DNA from: a virus | Length of the DNA: 64,000 nt | Direction: 5' to 3' (one strand) | IMG/VR virus record: IMGVR_UViG_3300006916_000044 | Span: 27,371-91,370 of that record | Part shown: in pieces, positions 30,174-37,965 of the stretch | How the letters are laid out: every line of letters begins with the position of its first letter | Numbering within the stretch: position 1 is the first letter of the stretch | Notes under the pieces: generated by a model | Databases searched by the model: none | What the model was told of the DNA's origin: nothing | The model's input: only the letters and a program-made list of their open reading frames with translations | Made by a program: the position numbers and the translations under genes

Positions 30174-30525
30174 TAATATAAATACTGTATGGAAAATTTT
30201 TCTAACATACTTACTGTTGTTATTTTGCTTGCTTGTCTCATCGGATGCTTATTCTCAGATAACAGTGAAACATTTTAATGCAGGATGGAATAGTGCTAAT
30301 GATGTAGAATGGTTCTCCAAATTAAAAGAGTGTGATAAAAGTTCTCTTTTAATAGATAAAGATGACAATCAAAAAAAATATCAAATAGCTGTTGTACCAA
30401 CTATTATAATATTTAAAGATGATGAAGAGGTAAAACGTTTTCAAGCAGATCTAAGTTTTAAAATGGTTGCCACTAGAAAAGAAATACAGGATTTTATAGA
30501 TGAATTAATAATGAGTGATTTTTAA
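30118..30525 (+). CDS. Exported thioredoxin-fold protein without CxxC
   Basis: A hydrophobic segment (IFLTYLLLLFCLLVSSDAYSQ) acts as signal peptide or anchor. It is followed by a thioredoxin-like domain with the typical cis-Pro strand VVPTIIIFKDDEEV. The site where CxxC is expected reads NAGWNSAND, so it lacks the redox pair and is unlikely to be a disulfide reductase. ATG at 30118 or 30136 could be the start; the N-terminal extension overlaps the 41-residue gene. It sits just before the secreted T9SS protein, so a periplasmic adaptor or chaperone role is conceivable. Confidence 0.65.
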   Translation: MLVKVKMVIKTNTVGKVDNNINTVWKIFLTYLLLLFCLLVSSDAYSQITVKHFNAGWNSANDVEWFSKLKECDKSSLLIDKDDNQKKYQIAVVPTIIIFKDDEEVKRFQADLSFKMVATRKEIQDFIDELIMSDF

Positions 30526-30526
30526 A

Positions 30527-32989
30527 ATGAAAAAATTTTTATTTATAGTATTTGCAATGATTGCACAAATAGCTGTGTCTCAAAACTCATATGTAGTTAT
30601 AGAAGCACAGTATGATTCATGGGGACCTGCAGAATCTCAATTTTATATTACAGATGCTCAAGGTGATACCGTATATCATCATCAACCTACAGTGCAAAGT
30701 GAATATTTATTAGATACTTTATTTATAAATGCACAACCTCTTACTGCTATTCTTTTAGATCAATATGGAGACGGATGGCAAGATACAGGCATGCAAGGTT
30801 ATTTTAGAACATGGAATAACTGTCAAGATACAATAGTAGAATTTATATCTTCACCTACAAATTACTTTGCTACAGAAATAATAAACTTTAATTTGGGTCC
30901 ATGTCAACCAAACGGACCTCCACCTCCACCATGTTTACCTGCAGTAGTTATAATTAATTTAGATCAGTATCAATCAGAAACGTCTTGGGAGATTACTGAT
31001 ACTTTAGGTTTTGTAGTAGCATCAGGTAGTGGTTATGGTTCACAACCAGATTATGGAACTGTTGTTGTTCCTGTATGTTTACCACAAACGGTATTAAATT
31101 TTACAATATTTGATTCTTATGGGGACGGTTTAAATGGTTCACTTTGGCAAGGTCAAGATGGATCTTATTTTGTTAAACAATGTGGTGATACATTAGTATA
31201 TGGTACAGATCCAGCTTTTGGAACAGATAGTACACACGTATTTGCTATTGATACATGTCCTCCTATATATGGATGTACGGATGATGATTATGTAGAGTGG
31301 AACCCGTTTGCAGATACTGATGATGGTAGCTGTCAAACATTAAAAGTTTTTGGATGTATTGACTCAACAGCATTTAACTATGATTCTACTGCAAATACAA
31401 TGGACCTTGTTCCACAATGTGAATTTACGTTAGTGTTGCATGATCTTATGGGTAATGGTTGGGTAGGATCACACTTATCTTTAGAATTACCTGACACTTC
31501 TTTCTCTTTTACGCATACTGGAGGTTTTAATGATGAATATCAATTTACTATAGATGCACCAGATCCTGCCGTGTTTAGATTTCATATATCTCCACAGGCA
31601 ACACTAACTACTATAGAATGTGGGTTTACGCTTATGAATCCAGAAGGTGATACATTAGTTAGTGTTCAACCTCCATTTATACAACCTTTGTTTCCATATT
31701 CTTTTATTACTAATTGTGGTAATACATGTATAGAAAAAGTTTTTGGTTGTACGGATAGTCTTGCTTTAAATTATTATGATGAAGCTAATACAGATGACAG
31801 TTCTTGTTATTATGTGGCAGGGTGTATGAATCCGCTGTATTTAGAATATGATACAACTGCTGATTTTGATGATGGATCATGTGTAACTTTAGTTGTTGCA
31901 GGATGTATGGATTCAACAGCACTTAATTATGATCCGTTAGCAAACGTAGAAATACCAGGGTCATGTATAGCAATAGTAGAAGGATGTATGAATCCTTTAG
32001 CATTTAATTATAATCCTAATGCTAACGTTGATGACTCAACATGTATACCTGTTATAGATGGTTGTACAAATCCTATAGCACTTAATTATGATTCAACCGC
32101 TAATACAGACGATGGCTCTTGTGTATTACCAATACCAGGGTGTACAGATCCTAATGCACTTAACTATAATCCACAAGCAAATGTAGATGACTCAAGTTGT
32201 ATAGATATAGTTTATGGTTGTACAGATGCATCAATGTTTAACTTTGATCCTTTAGCCAATGTAGATAATGGATCATGTATACCTTTTGTTTTTGGTTGTA
32301 CAGATTCTACTATGTTTAATTTTAACCCATTAGCAAATACAGATGACAATAATTGCATTCCTTTTATTTATGGTTGTACTGATCCAGTTGCGCTCAACTA
32401 CAATCCGTCAGCTAACACAGAAGATTTTAGCTGTATTGATTATATTTACGGTTGTACTGATAGCACTGCCATTAACTATGATCCGTTGGCTAATACTGAC
32501 AATGGTTCTTGCATTGAAGCAATCCCAGGTTGCATGGATCAGACGGCATGGAATTACGAGTCTTACTATAATGTTAATGATTCTCTTTCTTGCCTGTACG
32601 ATGCTGGTTGTATCACTGGCCCTGGAAATCCTTATTGGTTAAATGATGGATGTTATGCTTGGGTAATTGATGTAGATGATTATTGTTGTGAGAATGCATG
32701 GGACGCATCATGTCAAACAATGTATGATTATTGTGAGTTAGGATGGCCAACAAATTTAAATGATATGTCAGTTATAGGAATTGTAGTTTATCCAAATCCA
32801 ACATCCGGTATATTAAGAATTGAAACTAGATTAAATATAGAAGTTCTAGTAATTGATATGCAAGGTAAAATAATTATAGAAGAAGAAAACATAAATACAA
32901 TAGATCTATCAACTTATTCAAAAGGAATTTATAACTTAAAGATAACAACTGATGGAAAATCATTTATTAATAAAATTATAAAACATTAA
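30527..32989 (+). CDS. Secreted multi-repeat protein with T9SS C-terminal sorting domain
   Basis: The preferred start is 30527, which gives a clean signal peptide (MKKFLFIVFAMIAQIAVSQ). After two beta-rich domains come 13 copies of a roughly 22-26-residue repeat of the form GCTDxxAxNYxPxAxxDDGSC. Ten of them run in tandem in the second half. The Asp-rich loops suggest calcium binding and the paired Cys suggest disulfides. Residues from about 750 on (VVYPNPTSG, IDMQGKII, YSKGIYNLKI) match the type A T9SS sorting domain. Flavobacterial hosts use it to secrete adhesins and enzymes to the cell surface. This implies the phage protein is exported across the outer membrane by the host machinery. Its target is unknown. 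Confidence 0.9.
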   Translation: MKKFLFIVFAMIAQIAVSQNSYVVIEAQYDSWGPAESQFYITDAQGDTVYHHQPTVQSEYLLDTLFINAQPLTAILLDQYGDGWQDTGMQGYFRTWNNCQDTIVEFISSPTNYFATEIINFNLGPCQPNGPPPPPCLPAVVIINLDQYQSETSWEITDTLGFVVASGSGYGSQPDYGTVVVPVCLPQTVLNFTIFDSYGDGLNGSLWQGQDGSYFVKQCGDTLVYGTDPAFGTDSTHVFAIDTCPPIYGCTDDDYVEWNPFADTDDGSCQTLKVFGCIDSTAFNYDSTANTMDLVPQCEFTLVLHDLMGNGWVGSHLSLELPDTSFSFTHTGGFNDEYQFTIDAPDPAVFRFHISPQATLTTIECGFTLMNPEGDTLVSVQPPFIQPLFPYSFITNCGNTCIEKVFGCTDSLALNYYDEANTDDSSCYYVAGCMNPLYLEYDTTADFDDGSCVTLVVAGCMDSTALNYDPLANVEIPGSCIAIVEGCMNPLAFNYNPNANVDDSTCIPVIDGCTNPIALNYDSTANTDDGSCVLPIPGCTDPNALNYNPQANVDDSSCIDIVYGCTDASMFNFDPLANVDNGSCIPFVFGCTDSTMFNFNPLANTDDNNCIPFIYGCTDPVALNYNPSANTEDFSCIDYIYGCTDSTAINYDPLANTDNGSCIEAIPGCMDQTAWNYESYYNVNDSLSCLYDAGCITGPGNPYWLNDGCYAWVIDVDDYCCENAWDASCQTMYDYCELGWPTNLNDMSVIGIVVYPNPTSGILRIETRLNIEVLVIDMQGKIIIEEENINTIDLSTYSKGIYNLKITTDGKSFINKIIKH

Positions 32990-32992
32990 ATT

Positions 32993-33352
32993 ATGAAGAC
33001 TAACAACGGAAGAGATAACATCTTAAACGATATTAACTCTGCAACAACAGAAGCTATATCACCAAGTGGTACTGTATATATAGGAGCAACAGGAGAAAAA
33101 TATGAAGCTATTAATGGAACTTTTTTTGCATTTACAGCTCTTGAAAATGCTACAATAGATGCAAGCAGGTCTACAACAAACATACTTACTAAAGGTGCTA
33201 GTACAGGAGATCCTCTTATTAAAAATGTTACAGCTGACATGACTATACCTGCTGGTGTAACAATATATGGAAACTTTTTAAGTATTGAATTAACTGCTGG
33301 TAAAGGTATAGCTTATTATAAAGATATGACAACAGCTAAAGCAAGTTTCTAA
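32993..33352 (+). CDS. Small beta-rich protein (119 aa), unknown
   Basis: 119 residues with many Thr, Ala, Gly and Ile and alternating strands, starting three bases after the T9SS gene. The C-terminal half (ADMTIPAGVTIYGNFLSIELTAGKGIAYY) looks like a short right-handed beta repeat. No export signal is seen. It may be a small fibre or decoration protein. Confidence 0.75.
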   Translation: MKTNNGRDNILNDINSATTEAISPSGTVYIGATGEKYEAINGTFFAFTALENATIDASRSTTNILTKGASTGDPLIKNVTADMTIPAGVTIYGNFLSIELTAGKGIAYYKDMTTAKASF

Positions 33353-33353
33353 A

Positions 33354-34148
33354 ATGAATATTCTAGGTTTAGGTTTAGGTATACACAAAGGTTCTACTGG
33401 TACTGCTAGTAGCGTATTAACTCCTGCAGAAATTGCAGGTGGTGCTGATATTTGGTTTGATGCTACTCAAAGAGAAAATGTTACAGAAAATGGTGGTAGA
33501 GTTACTAGTGTAAGAAATTCTGGAAATCAAAGCAGCCAACCTAATCCTGGTGTAGTAGATTGGGTTTTAAACTATATAGGTACAGAAGCAGCTTATGAGC
33601 AGACTGGTGGACAAAACAATTTACCATTTTTAAAATTTACTGGTAGTGAGTCTTTTCAAATAGAACAGACTGATAATCTTGGCACTGCTGCAAATGTGAA
33701 TTATGGTACAGAATATACAATTATGATAATTCAAGATGTTGGAGGAACAGGAACAACAAGAGGAGTAACAGGTGCAAGAAACCCTAATGGATTTGTGTGT
33801 AGGTTTAATAATTCTGATGTTTTAATACAGTCAGTATATAATAGTTCTTCATTAGCAAGTGATTCAATTCTTCCAACAGGAGGTCAAGGTTTTGGTATTA
33901 TTACATGTAATACAAGTGATACAAATAATACAAATAGTGTTAGGTTTAATGCACAGTCTAATGCTCCTGCTACTGTAAGTGGAACTCCTGTAAGTACAAG
34001 TAATATTTTTGTAGGTAAAGGAAATAATACTACTCAATTTTATGAAGGTAATATATATGAGTGGGCATTATTTAAGTCATCTTTATCTAGTGCTGATTTA
34101 GATTTATTAGATGCTTATGTTCAAGACAAATATAATTTTACATATTAA
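33354..34148 (+). CDS. Lectin-like (concanavalin A/LamG-type) protein
   Basis: 264 residues. The opening GADIWFDATQRENVTENGGRV and the closing YEWALFKSSLSSADLDLLDAYVQDKY are typical of LamG or concanavalin A-like domains found in phage tail fibres and Bacteroidota surface proteins. No signal peptide is seen, so a virion location (host glycan recognition) is more likely than secretion. It lies between two envelope-related genes. The family-level call is by pattern only. Confidence 0.65.
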   Translation: MNILGLGLGIHKGSTGTASSVLTPAEIAGGADIWFDATQRENVTENGGRVTSVRNSGNQSSQPNPGVVDWVLNYIGTEAAYEQTGGQNNLPFLKFTGSESFQIEQTDNLGTAANVNYGTEYTIMIIQDVGGTGTTRGVTGARNPNGFVCRFNNSDVLIQSVYNSSSLASDSILPTGGQGFGIITCNTSDTNNTNSVRFNAQSNAPATVSGTPVSTSNIFVGKGNNTTQFYEGNIYEWALFKSSLSSADLDLLDAYVQDKYNFTY

Positions 34149-34149
34149 G

Positions 34150-35199
34150 ATGAAATATTTATTATTCATATTAGCTTTTTTTAGTTGCATGTCAGCAAAC
34201 GGTCAGGTATTTAAAGATTTTTTTAAGTACTCTACTTTATATTCATCAGTTAACGGTGGTAATTCAATATCAGACCAGACAGTATACGATGTTGCTACAG
34301 GTACTTTATTAAATGATGTTATAGAAACACCATACAATTATACGTTAACGTTTGGGATTAGAAAGATTCAGAGATTTCAATACGAACCACAGTTACCATT
34401 TAAAGATGGTACAGAGACATCATTTAACGATGCAGCTACTATAGGGAGAGTTAAGAAAGGTTTTGAGTATTTATTTGAGGTTGATTATGCGAGGCAACAG
34501 GGAATAGAGTTTATAAATCAAAATCACTTTTTACGATACAACACAACAAGATGGTTAGCACGTGTAGAATATTTACAAGACGGTTTTGCAGATATAAAAT
34601 ATTTTCAAGGTTCACAAAGATTAAGGATTAATTCAAAGGGTAAACTCTCTTTTAACGTGGGGGCATGTCAGAGAATTTCAGAGCCCTATGGATTCAATCC
34701 GCTTGAACAATGGATGCTACCTAATGGATCATTACACTATACACAATTGGCCCTAGATCAAGGTTACAATGTAATCTTTGACGGAGAAGGCGGTACAGAA
34801 TATACTGATCCATCAGGCGCTACCGTTGCAACAAGTAAAGAAGTGTGGGAAGCAGTAGTGGTTCCAGAAATGCTAGTTGACTATGTTGCTGCTGAGAGAA
34901 ACAAATTACCTGCTCAATGGGTTCATTCTCTTATTATAGGTTTTGATTATTATAAGTATACTAAAGATATATGGATTCATGCTTGGGGTAATGTACTACC
35001 TTATCACTATAATGACGGAGGCACATATTCATATCATAACTTTAATGATGGAGAACAATGGTATGACTATTCTGGCGGTATGATTTTTGGTTATAAAGTA
35101 ACAAGAAATCTTGGTGCGTTTGTAGAAGGTAAGTATAATAAATACTGGGACAGAGAATGGTATGATTTCAAATTTGGTATTAACTATAAAGTGTTTTAA
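34150..35199 (+). CDS. Probable outer-membrane beta-barrel protein with signal peptide
   Basis: The preferred start is 34150, one base after the previous stop, giving a signal peptide (MKYLLFILAFFSCMSANGQ). The mature part has many alternating aromatic strands (RWLARVEYLQDGFADIKYF, WIHAWGNVLPYHYND) and ends with a strand terminating in Phe (WYDFKFGINYKVF), as barrel proteins do for assembly. It would sit in the host outer membrane. Possible roles are superinfection exclusion or receptor masking, inferred from location. Confidence 0.75.
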   Translation: MKYLLFILAFFSCMSANGQVFKDFFKYSTLYSSVNGGNSISDQTVYDVATGTLLNDVIETPYNYTLTFGIRKIQRFQYEPQLPFKDGTETSFNDAATIGRVKKGFEYLFEVDYARQQGIEFINQNHFLRYNTTRWLARVEYLQDGFADIKYFQGSQRLRINSKGKLSFNVGACQRISEPYGFNPLEQWMLPNGSLHYTQLALDQGYNVIFDGEGGTEYTDPSGATVATSKEVWEAVVVPEMLVDYVAAERNKLPAQWVHSLIIGFDYYKYTKDIWIHAWGNVLPYHYNDGGTYSYHNFNDGEQWYDYSGGMIFGYKVTRNLGAFVEGKYNKYWDREWYDFKFGINYKVF

Positions 35200-35201
35200 T
35201 T

Positions 35202-35339
35202 ATGGCTAAGAAGAAAAAAACAAAGAGTAAAAAAGATGCATGTTATCACAAAGCTAAAGCTAAGTACAGAGTATTTCCTAGTGCTTATGCTAGCGGATAT
35301 ATTGCTAAATGTAGAAAACGTAGAGGTAAGATAAAGTAA
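35202..35339 (+). CDS. Small basic protein with YRVFPSAYASG motif
   Basis: 45 residues, nearly 40 percent Lys and Arg. The core KAKAKYRVFPSAYASGYIAKC is a pattern I know from small conserved phage and large-virus proteins of unknown function. The stop overlaps the next ATG (TAATG). It starts a run of four basic proteins that may bind DNA or be packaged. Confidence 0.8.
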   Translation: MAKKKKTKSKKDACYHKAKAKYRVFPSAYASGYIAKCRKRRGKIK

Positions 35340-35611
35340 TGGCAGTTAGAAAAACAAAAGCAGGAGCTAATCTTAAACGTTGGTTTAAAGAGAAGTGGAA
35401 AGACGAAAAGGGTAATCCTTGTGGTTCTTCTAAAAATAAGAAGACTAAAAAGTGTAGACCTACTAAACGTGTTAGTAAGGAAACACCTAGAACATGGGGC
35501 TCTTTATCTAAATCACAAAAAGCTAAAGCTGTTGCTGAGAAAAAGAAAGTGGGGATGGGCCGTAGAACTAGTTCTATCAGAAAAGGTAAGAAAAAATCTA
35601 AAAAGAAGTAA
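35339..35611 (+). CDS. Basic conserved phage protein (DUF5872-like)
   Basis: 90 residues. The order LKRWFKEKWKDEKGNPCG, then KKCRPTKRVSKETPRTWGSLSKS matches a conserved family of small proteins in phages and giant viruses (tentatively DUF5872). The two Cys may bind metal. The C-terminus is a poly-Lys/Arg tail. Translationally coupled to the preceding gene. The molecular function is not known. Confidence 0.8.
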   Translation: MAVRKTKAGANLKRWFKEKWKDEKGNPCGSSKNKKTKKCRPTKRVSKETPRTWGSLSKSQKAKAVAEKKKVGMGRRTSSIRKGKKKSKKK

Positions 35612-35613
35612 TT

Positions 35614-35877
35614 ATGGCAAGTAAAAAGAAAGGTGCAATGAAAGGCTGTTCTATTAAGAATGGTTGCAAAAGTAAAAAAGGTGGACTTACTGCTAAGGGC
35701 CGTAGAATGATTAATAAAAAAACTGGCTCTAAACTTAAAGCTCCACAACCAGGAGGAGGTAAACGTAAGAAATCATACTGCGCTAGATCAGCCGGTCAGA
35801 TGAAAATGCATAACGTTAACTGTAGTAAGACTCCAGATAAAAGAATTTGTAAAGCAAGAAGACGTTGGAAATGTTAA
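35614..35877 (+). CDS. Basic Cys-containing phage protein (DUF6321-like)
   Basis: 87 residues with the pattern GGLTAKGRRMINKKTGSKLKAPQP, then KKSYCARSAGQM and a C-terminal RRRWKC. It matches a small conserved phage family (tentatively DUF6321). Six Cys suggest a metal site or disulfides. It starts two bases after the preceding stop. DNA binding is suggested by charge only. Confidence 0.8.
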   Translation: MASKKKGAMKGCSIKNGCKSKKGGLTAKGRRMINKKTGSKLKAPQPGGGKRKKSYCARSAGQMKMHNVNCSKTPDKRICKARRRWKC

Positions 35878-35878
35878 G

Positions 35879-36064
35879 ATGGCAAAGAAAAAATTAGACA
35901 TAAAAAAAGCTATAAAAAAGCCTGGCTCACTAACAGCTGCAGCCAAGCGTAAAGGTATGACTATAGCACAATACTGTAAGAACCCGCCTAGTAAAAAGGC
36001 CGGTTATAGATGTAGATTTGCTAAGACACTTAAAAAGATTAGTAAAAAACGTAAAAAGAAATAA
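35879..36064 (+). CDS. Basic conserved phage protein (61 aa)
   Basis: 61 residues. The core KPGSLTAAAKRKGMTIAQYCK followed by GYRCRFAKTLKK is a recurring pattern in phage proteins of unknown function, often near structural genes. Very high Lys content. Starts directly after the previous stop and completes the four-gene basic cluster. Confidence 0.78.
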   Translation: MAKKKLDIKKAIKKPGSLTAAAKRKGMTIAQYCKNPPSKKAGYRCRFAKTLKKISKKRKKK

Positions 36065-36066
36065 TA

Positions 36067-36516
36067 ATGCCTGTAACAACAAACCCTGTATATGCTTTTA
36101 GTACTAGATTAAGTACAACTAGAACATGGCTCCCTATTGATGGGATTGGTGCGTCCGGAACTCCAACAACTGGAGAGGATAGTGCAAAGTTTGCTACTCT
36201 TACTGTTACTAACTCAGGCTATTTAGCTAATGATAGAGCTACTCCAATAATCTTTCATATTGCAATCTGGAAGAGATCTTTGCTTGCAGCTAATAATACT
36301 ACTTTAATGGGGGCAGCAAATCAAATGGTATTTATTAGAACTAAAGTAAGTCTAACAGGTAATAATGATGTGTTTGAATTAAAAGACTTATATATAGATA
36401 AGTTTGTTCCTAATGATTCAACACCTGAAGATGAACCTTTAGTTTGTATTTGGATAGAAGCTACATCAGGATCTGGTGAAGCAAACGCATCATTAGATGT
36501 ATGTTTAACAAGATAG
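36067..36516 (+). CDS. Beta-rich virion-like protein (149 aa)
   Basis: 149 residues, no signal peptide, many alternating strands (FSTRLSTTRTWLPIDGI, DRATPIIFHIAIWKRS, PLVCIWIEATSGSG). The composition is like small capsid-decoration or tail proteins and like the protein at 38809. No named family recognised. Confidence 0.75.
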   Translation: MPVTTNPVYAFSTRLSTTRTWLPIDGIGASGTPTTGEDSAKFATLTVTNSGYLANDRATPIIFHIAIWKRSLLAANNTTLMGAANQMVFIRTKVSLTGNNDVFELKDLYIDKFVPNDSTPEDEPLVCIWIEATSGSGEANASLDVCLTR

Positions 36517-36518
36517 TT

Positions 36519-36734
36519 ATGTGGAAATTATTTAAAGATGAAAATGATATAAATGAAAAAGCCATAGTTGGCTTTGCTTCTTTTGTGCTAATGGTAATAT
36601 TTGCAATATGTGATTTAATTACTGGATGGTGCGGAATGGAACTTGTAATAAATGAAGTTATATATAATAGCTTTGTAATAGTAACTCTAGGGAGTTTTGG
36701 AATTAGCTCACTGGAAAAAATTAAAAAATCTTAA
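36519..36734 (+). CDS. Small holin-like membrane protein (71 aa)
   Basis: The start at 36519 (ATG after TAGTT) is preferred to the one at 36501, which would overlap the previous gene. Two hydrophobic helices (VGFASFVLMVIFAICDLITGW and a C-terminal VIVTLGSFGIS) are followed by a charged tail EKIKKS. This hairpin topology fits a class II holin, but no family is certain. Confidence 0.65.
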   Translation: MWKLFKDENDINEKAIVGFASFVLMVIFAICDLITGWCGMELVINEVIYNSFVIVTLGSFGISSLEKIKKS

Positions 36735-36738
36735 GGTT

Positions 36739-36831
36739 ATGAAAAAATTTATTTGTATTTTATTATGTAAGATAACGTTTAACAAAGTATGTTTAGGCTG
36801 GTGTGAATCAGGCTGCTGCTTAAAAAAATAA
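36739..36831 (+). CDS. Tiny Cys-rich membrane or exported peptide (30 aa)
   Basis: MKKFICILLC start with a hydrophobic stretch, then a Cys-rich end (CLGWCESGCCLKK). Six Cys in 30 residues. An intact frame in a tightly packed operon, four bases from both neighbours. Could be exported or metal-binding. No family recognised. Confidence 0.55.
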   Translation: MKKFICILLCKITFNKVCLGWCESGCCLKK

Positions 36832-36835
36832 TATT

Positions 36836-36997
36836 ATGCCAGGATATAAACATAGATATAAAAGTGGTGGCAGTAATAAAAGAGGAAACATATTACCTCA
36901 AGCTAGAAAAGGTGGACAACAAAGTTTGTTAAGTAAATTAACAACAAGAGCTCCTAAAAAAACTACAAAGGGATGTGGATGTGGTGGTCAAGTATAG
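36836..36997 (+). CDS. Small basic protein with C-terminal CGCGG
   Basis: 53 residues, Lys/Arg/Gly-rich, ending KKTTKGCGCGGQV. Small phage proteins with a terminal GCGCGG element recur in Bacteroidota phages, but I cannot name a family. Begins four bases after the previous stop. Confidence 0.65.
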   Translation: MPGYKHRYKSGGSNKRGNILPQARKGGQQSLLSKLTTRAPKKTTKGCGCGGQV

Positions 36998-37011
36998 TAA
37001 AAAAATTTAGT

Positions 37012-37488
37012 ATGAAACCAAGTAGAAAGCCTAATAAGGCAAGAAGAAGAAGAGCAGAAAAATGGTTTGCTGCTCATGGAATTAATCCTAACAGTCCAGA
37101 TAGTAATGGTAATGCAAATGTATTAGATGTAAGACCAACACTAACTTGGAAAGAAGATATGGATGGTGTAACTAGTTATCCATGTGAAATTAATGTAGAA
37201 GGATTTTTATTTTATGCACACGTAACAGTGTCCTTTACAGATAGTAAAGGTAACACACATGAATACGAAGGTGGCTCAGGTGGAATTGGAGTAGGAGATC
37301 TTACATGCGCTGGAGTAATTTACTTTGGTGATGAAGATGTGCTACTAAAAGCAACAACGTTTGGTGTAGCATTTGGTGCTGAAGACGGTGGTGTTTGTCA
37401 AGTAACTTGGGGGACCAGTGGAAACGCAACTGCAGCTGGGATTGGTGAAGGCTTAGGTGCCTTTGGTGGCAGCGGTAGTTGGAAATAA
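37012..37488 (+). CDS. Secondary beta-barrel domain protein with Gly-rich C-terminus (VapA-like?)
   Basis: The start is placed at 37012 (MKPSRKPNKARRRR), since the upstream extension overlaps the previous gene. A basic N-terminal 30 residues precede a compact beta domain. The end (AAGIGEGLGAFGGSGSW) and the order of strands recall the virulence-associated Vap proteins of Rhodococcus equi, a small beta-barrel. The resemblance is by pattern and weak. No signal peptide is seen. It lies directly before a holin. Confidence 0.7.
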   Translation: MKPSRKPNKARRRRAEKWFAAHGINPNSPDSNGNANVLDVRPTLTWKEDMDGVTSYPCEINVEGFLFYAHVTVSFTDSKGNTHEYEGGSGGIGVGDLTCAGVIYFGDEDVLLKATTFGVAFGAEDGGVCQVTWGTSGNATAAGIGEGLGAFGGSGSWK

Positions 37489-37495
37489 TTATAAT

Positions 37496-37888
37496 ATGAG
37501 TATACTAGGAACTATATTTAGTGGAGGAGCTAAAGAACTTGTTGAAGGTGTAGGTGGTGTTATTGATGGACTACATACATCTGAAGAAGAAAAGCTAGCC
37601 GCTAAACAAAAAATGAAAGAACTTGTAGCTAATTATGAGGTCCAAATGGAAAAAGAAATAACTTCCAGATGGCAAGCAGATATGAAGTCTGACTCATGGC
37701 TATCTAAAAATATTAGACCATTAGTATTAGCATTCTTAGTTATAAGCACTGTGCTATTGATATTTATTGATGCAGGTGTTATTAACTTTGTTGTTGAAGC
37801 TAAATGGACTGATCTATTACAATTAGTATTAATCACAGTGATTGGTGCCTACTTTGGTGGCCGTTCACTAGAAAAAACAAAGAAATAA
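37496..37888 (+). CDS. Three-TM-type holin (GTA holin-like, PF11351 type)
   Basis: 130 residues. A helical charged N-terminal half is followed by SDSWLSKNIRPLVLAFLVISTVLLIFID, a second helix and GAYFGGRSLEK. The order matches the phage holin family first described for gene-transfer agents. It would open the inner membrane at lysis. No endolysin gene was recognised nearby. The stop overlaps the next start (TAATG). Confidence 0.85.
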   Translation: MSILGTIFSGGAKELVEGVGGVIDGLHTSEEEKLAAKQKMKELVANYEVQMEKEITSRWQADMKSDSWLSKNIRPLVLAFLVISTVLLIFIDAGVINFVVEAKWTDLLQLVLITVIGAYFGGRSLEKTKK

Positions 37889-37965
37889 TGTCAAAATGTA
37901 CTTGCGGTTTAACTAAAGCAGAAGATGGGTCTTGTGATAAGTCTCATGAATCTTGCAAAGAGTAA
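37888..37965 (+). CDS. 25-aa Cys peptide resembling a CDGSH iron-sulfur motif
   Basis: The whole product is 25 residues: CTCGLT at residues 4-9, then after six residues CDKSH. CDGSH-type 2Fe-2S sites read CxCxx(S/T)xxxPxCDGxH. Here the spacing is one longer and Pro and Gly are replaced. Both the start (TAATG) and the stop (TAATG) overlap neighbours, which argues that it is translated. Iron-sulfur binding is speculative. Confidence 0.55.
   Translation: MSKCTCGLTKAEDGSCDKSHESCKE

Noticed and set aside
31700-32540. DNA-level tandem repeat in the T9SS gene as a mobile repeat
   Set aside because: The repeat is at protein level with diverged codons; it is an old protein repeat, not a recent DNA duplication.
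30527-32989. Bacterial contamination suggested by the T9SS protein
   Set aside because: Flanking genes are phage-like on both sides in the same dense arrangement and base composition, so it belongs to the phage genome as far as this sequence shows.
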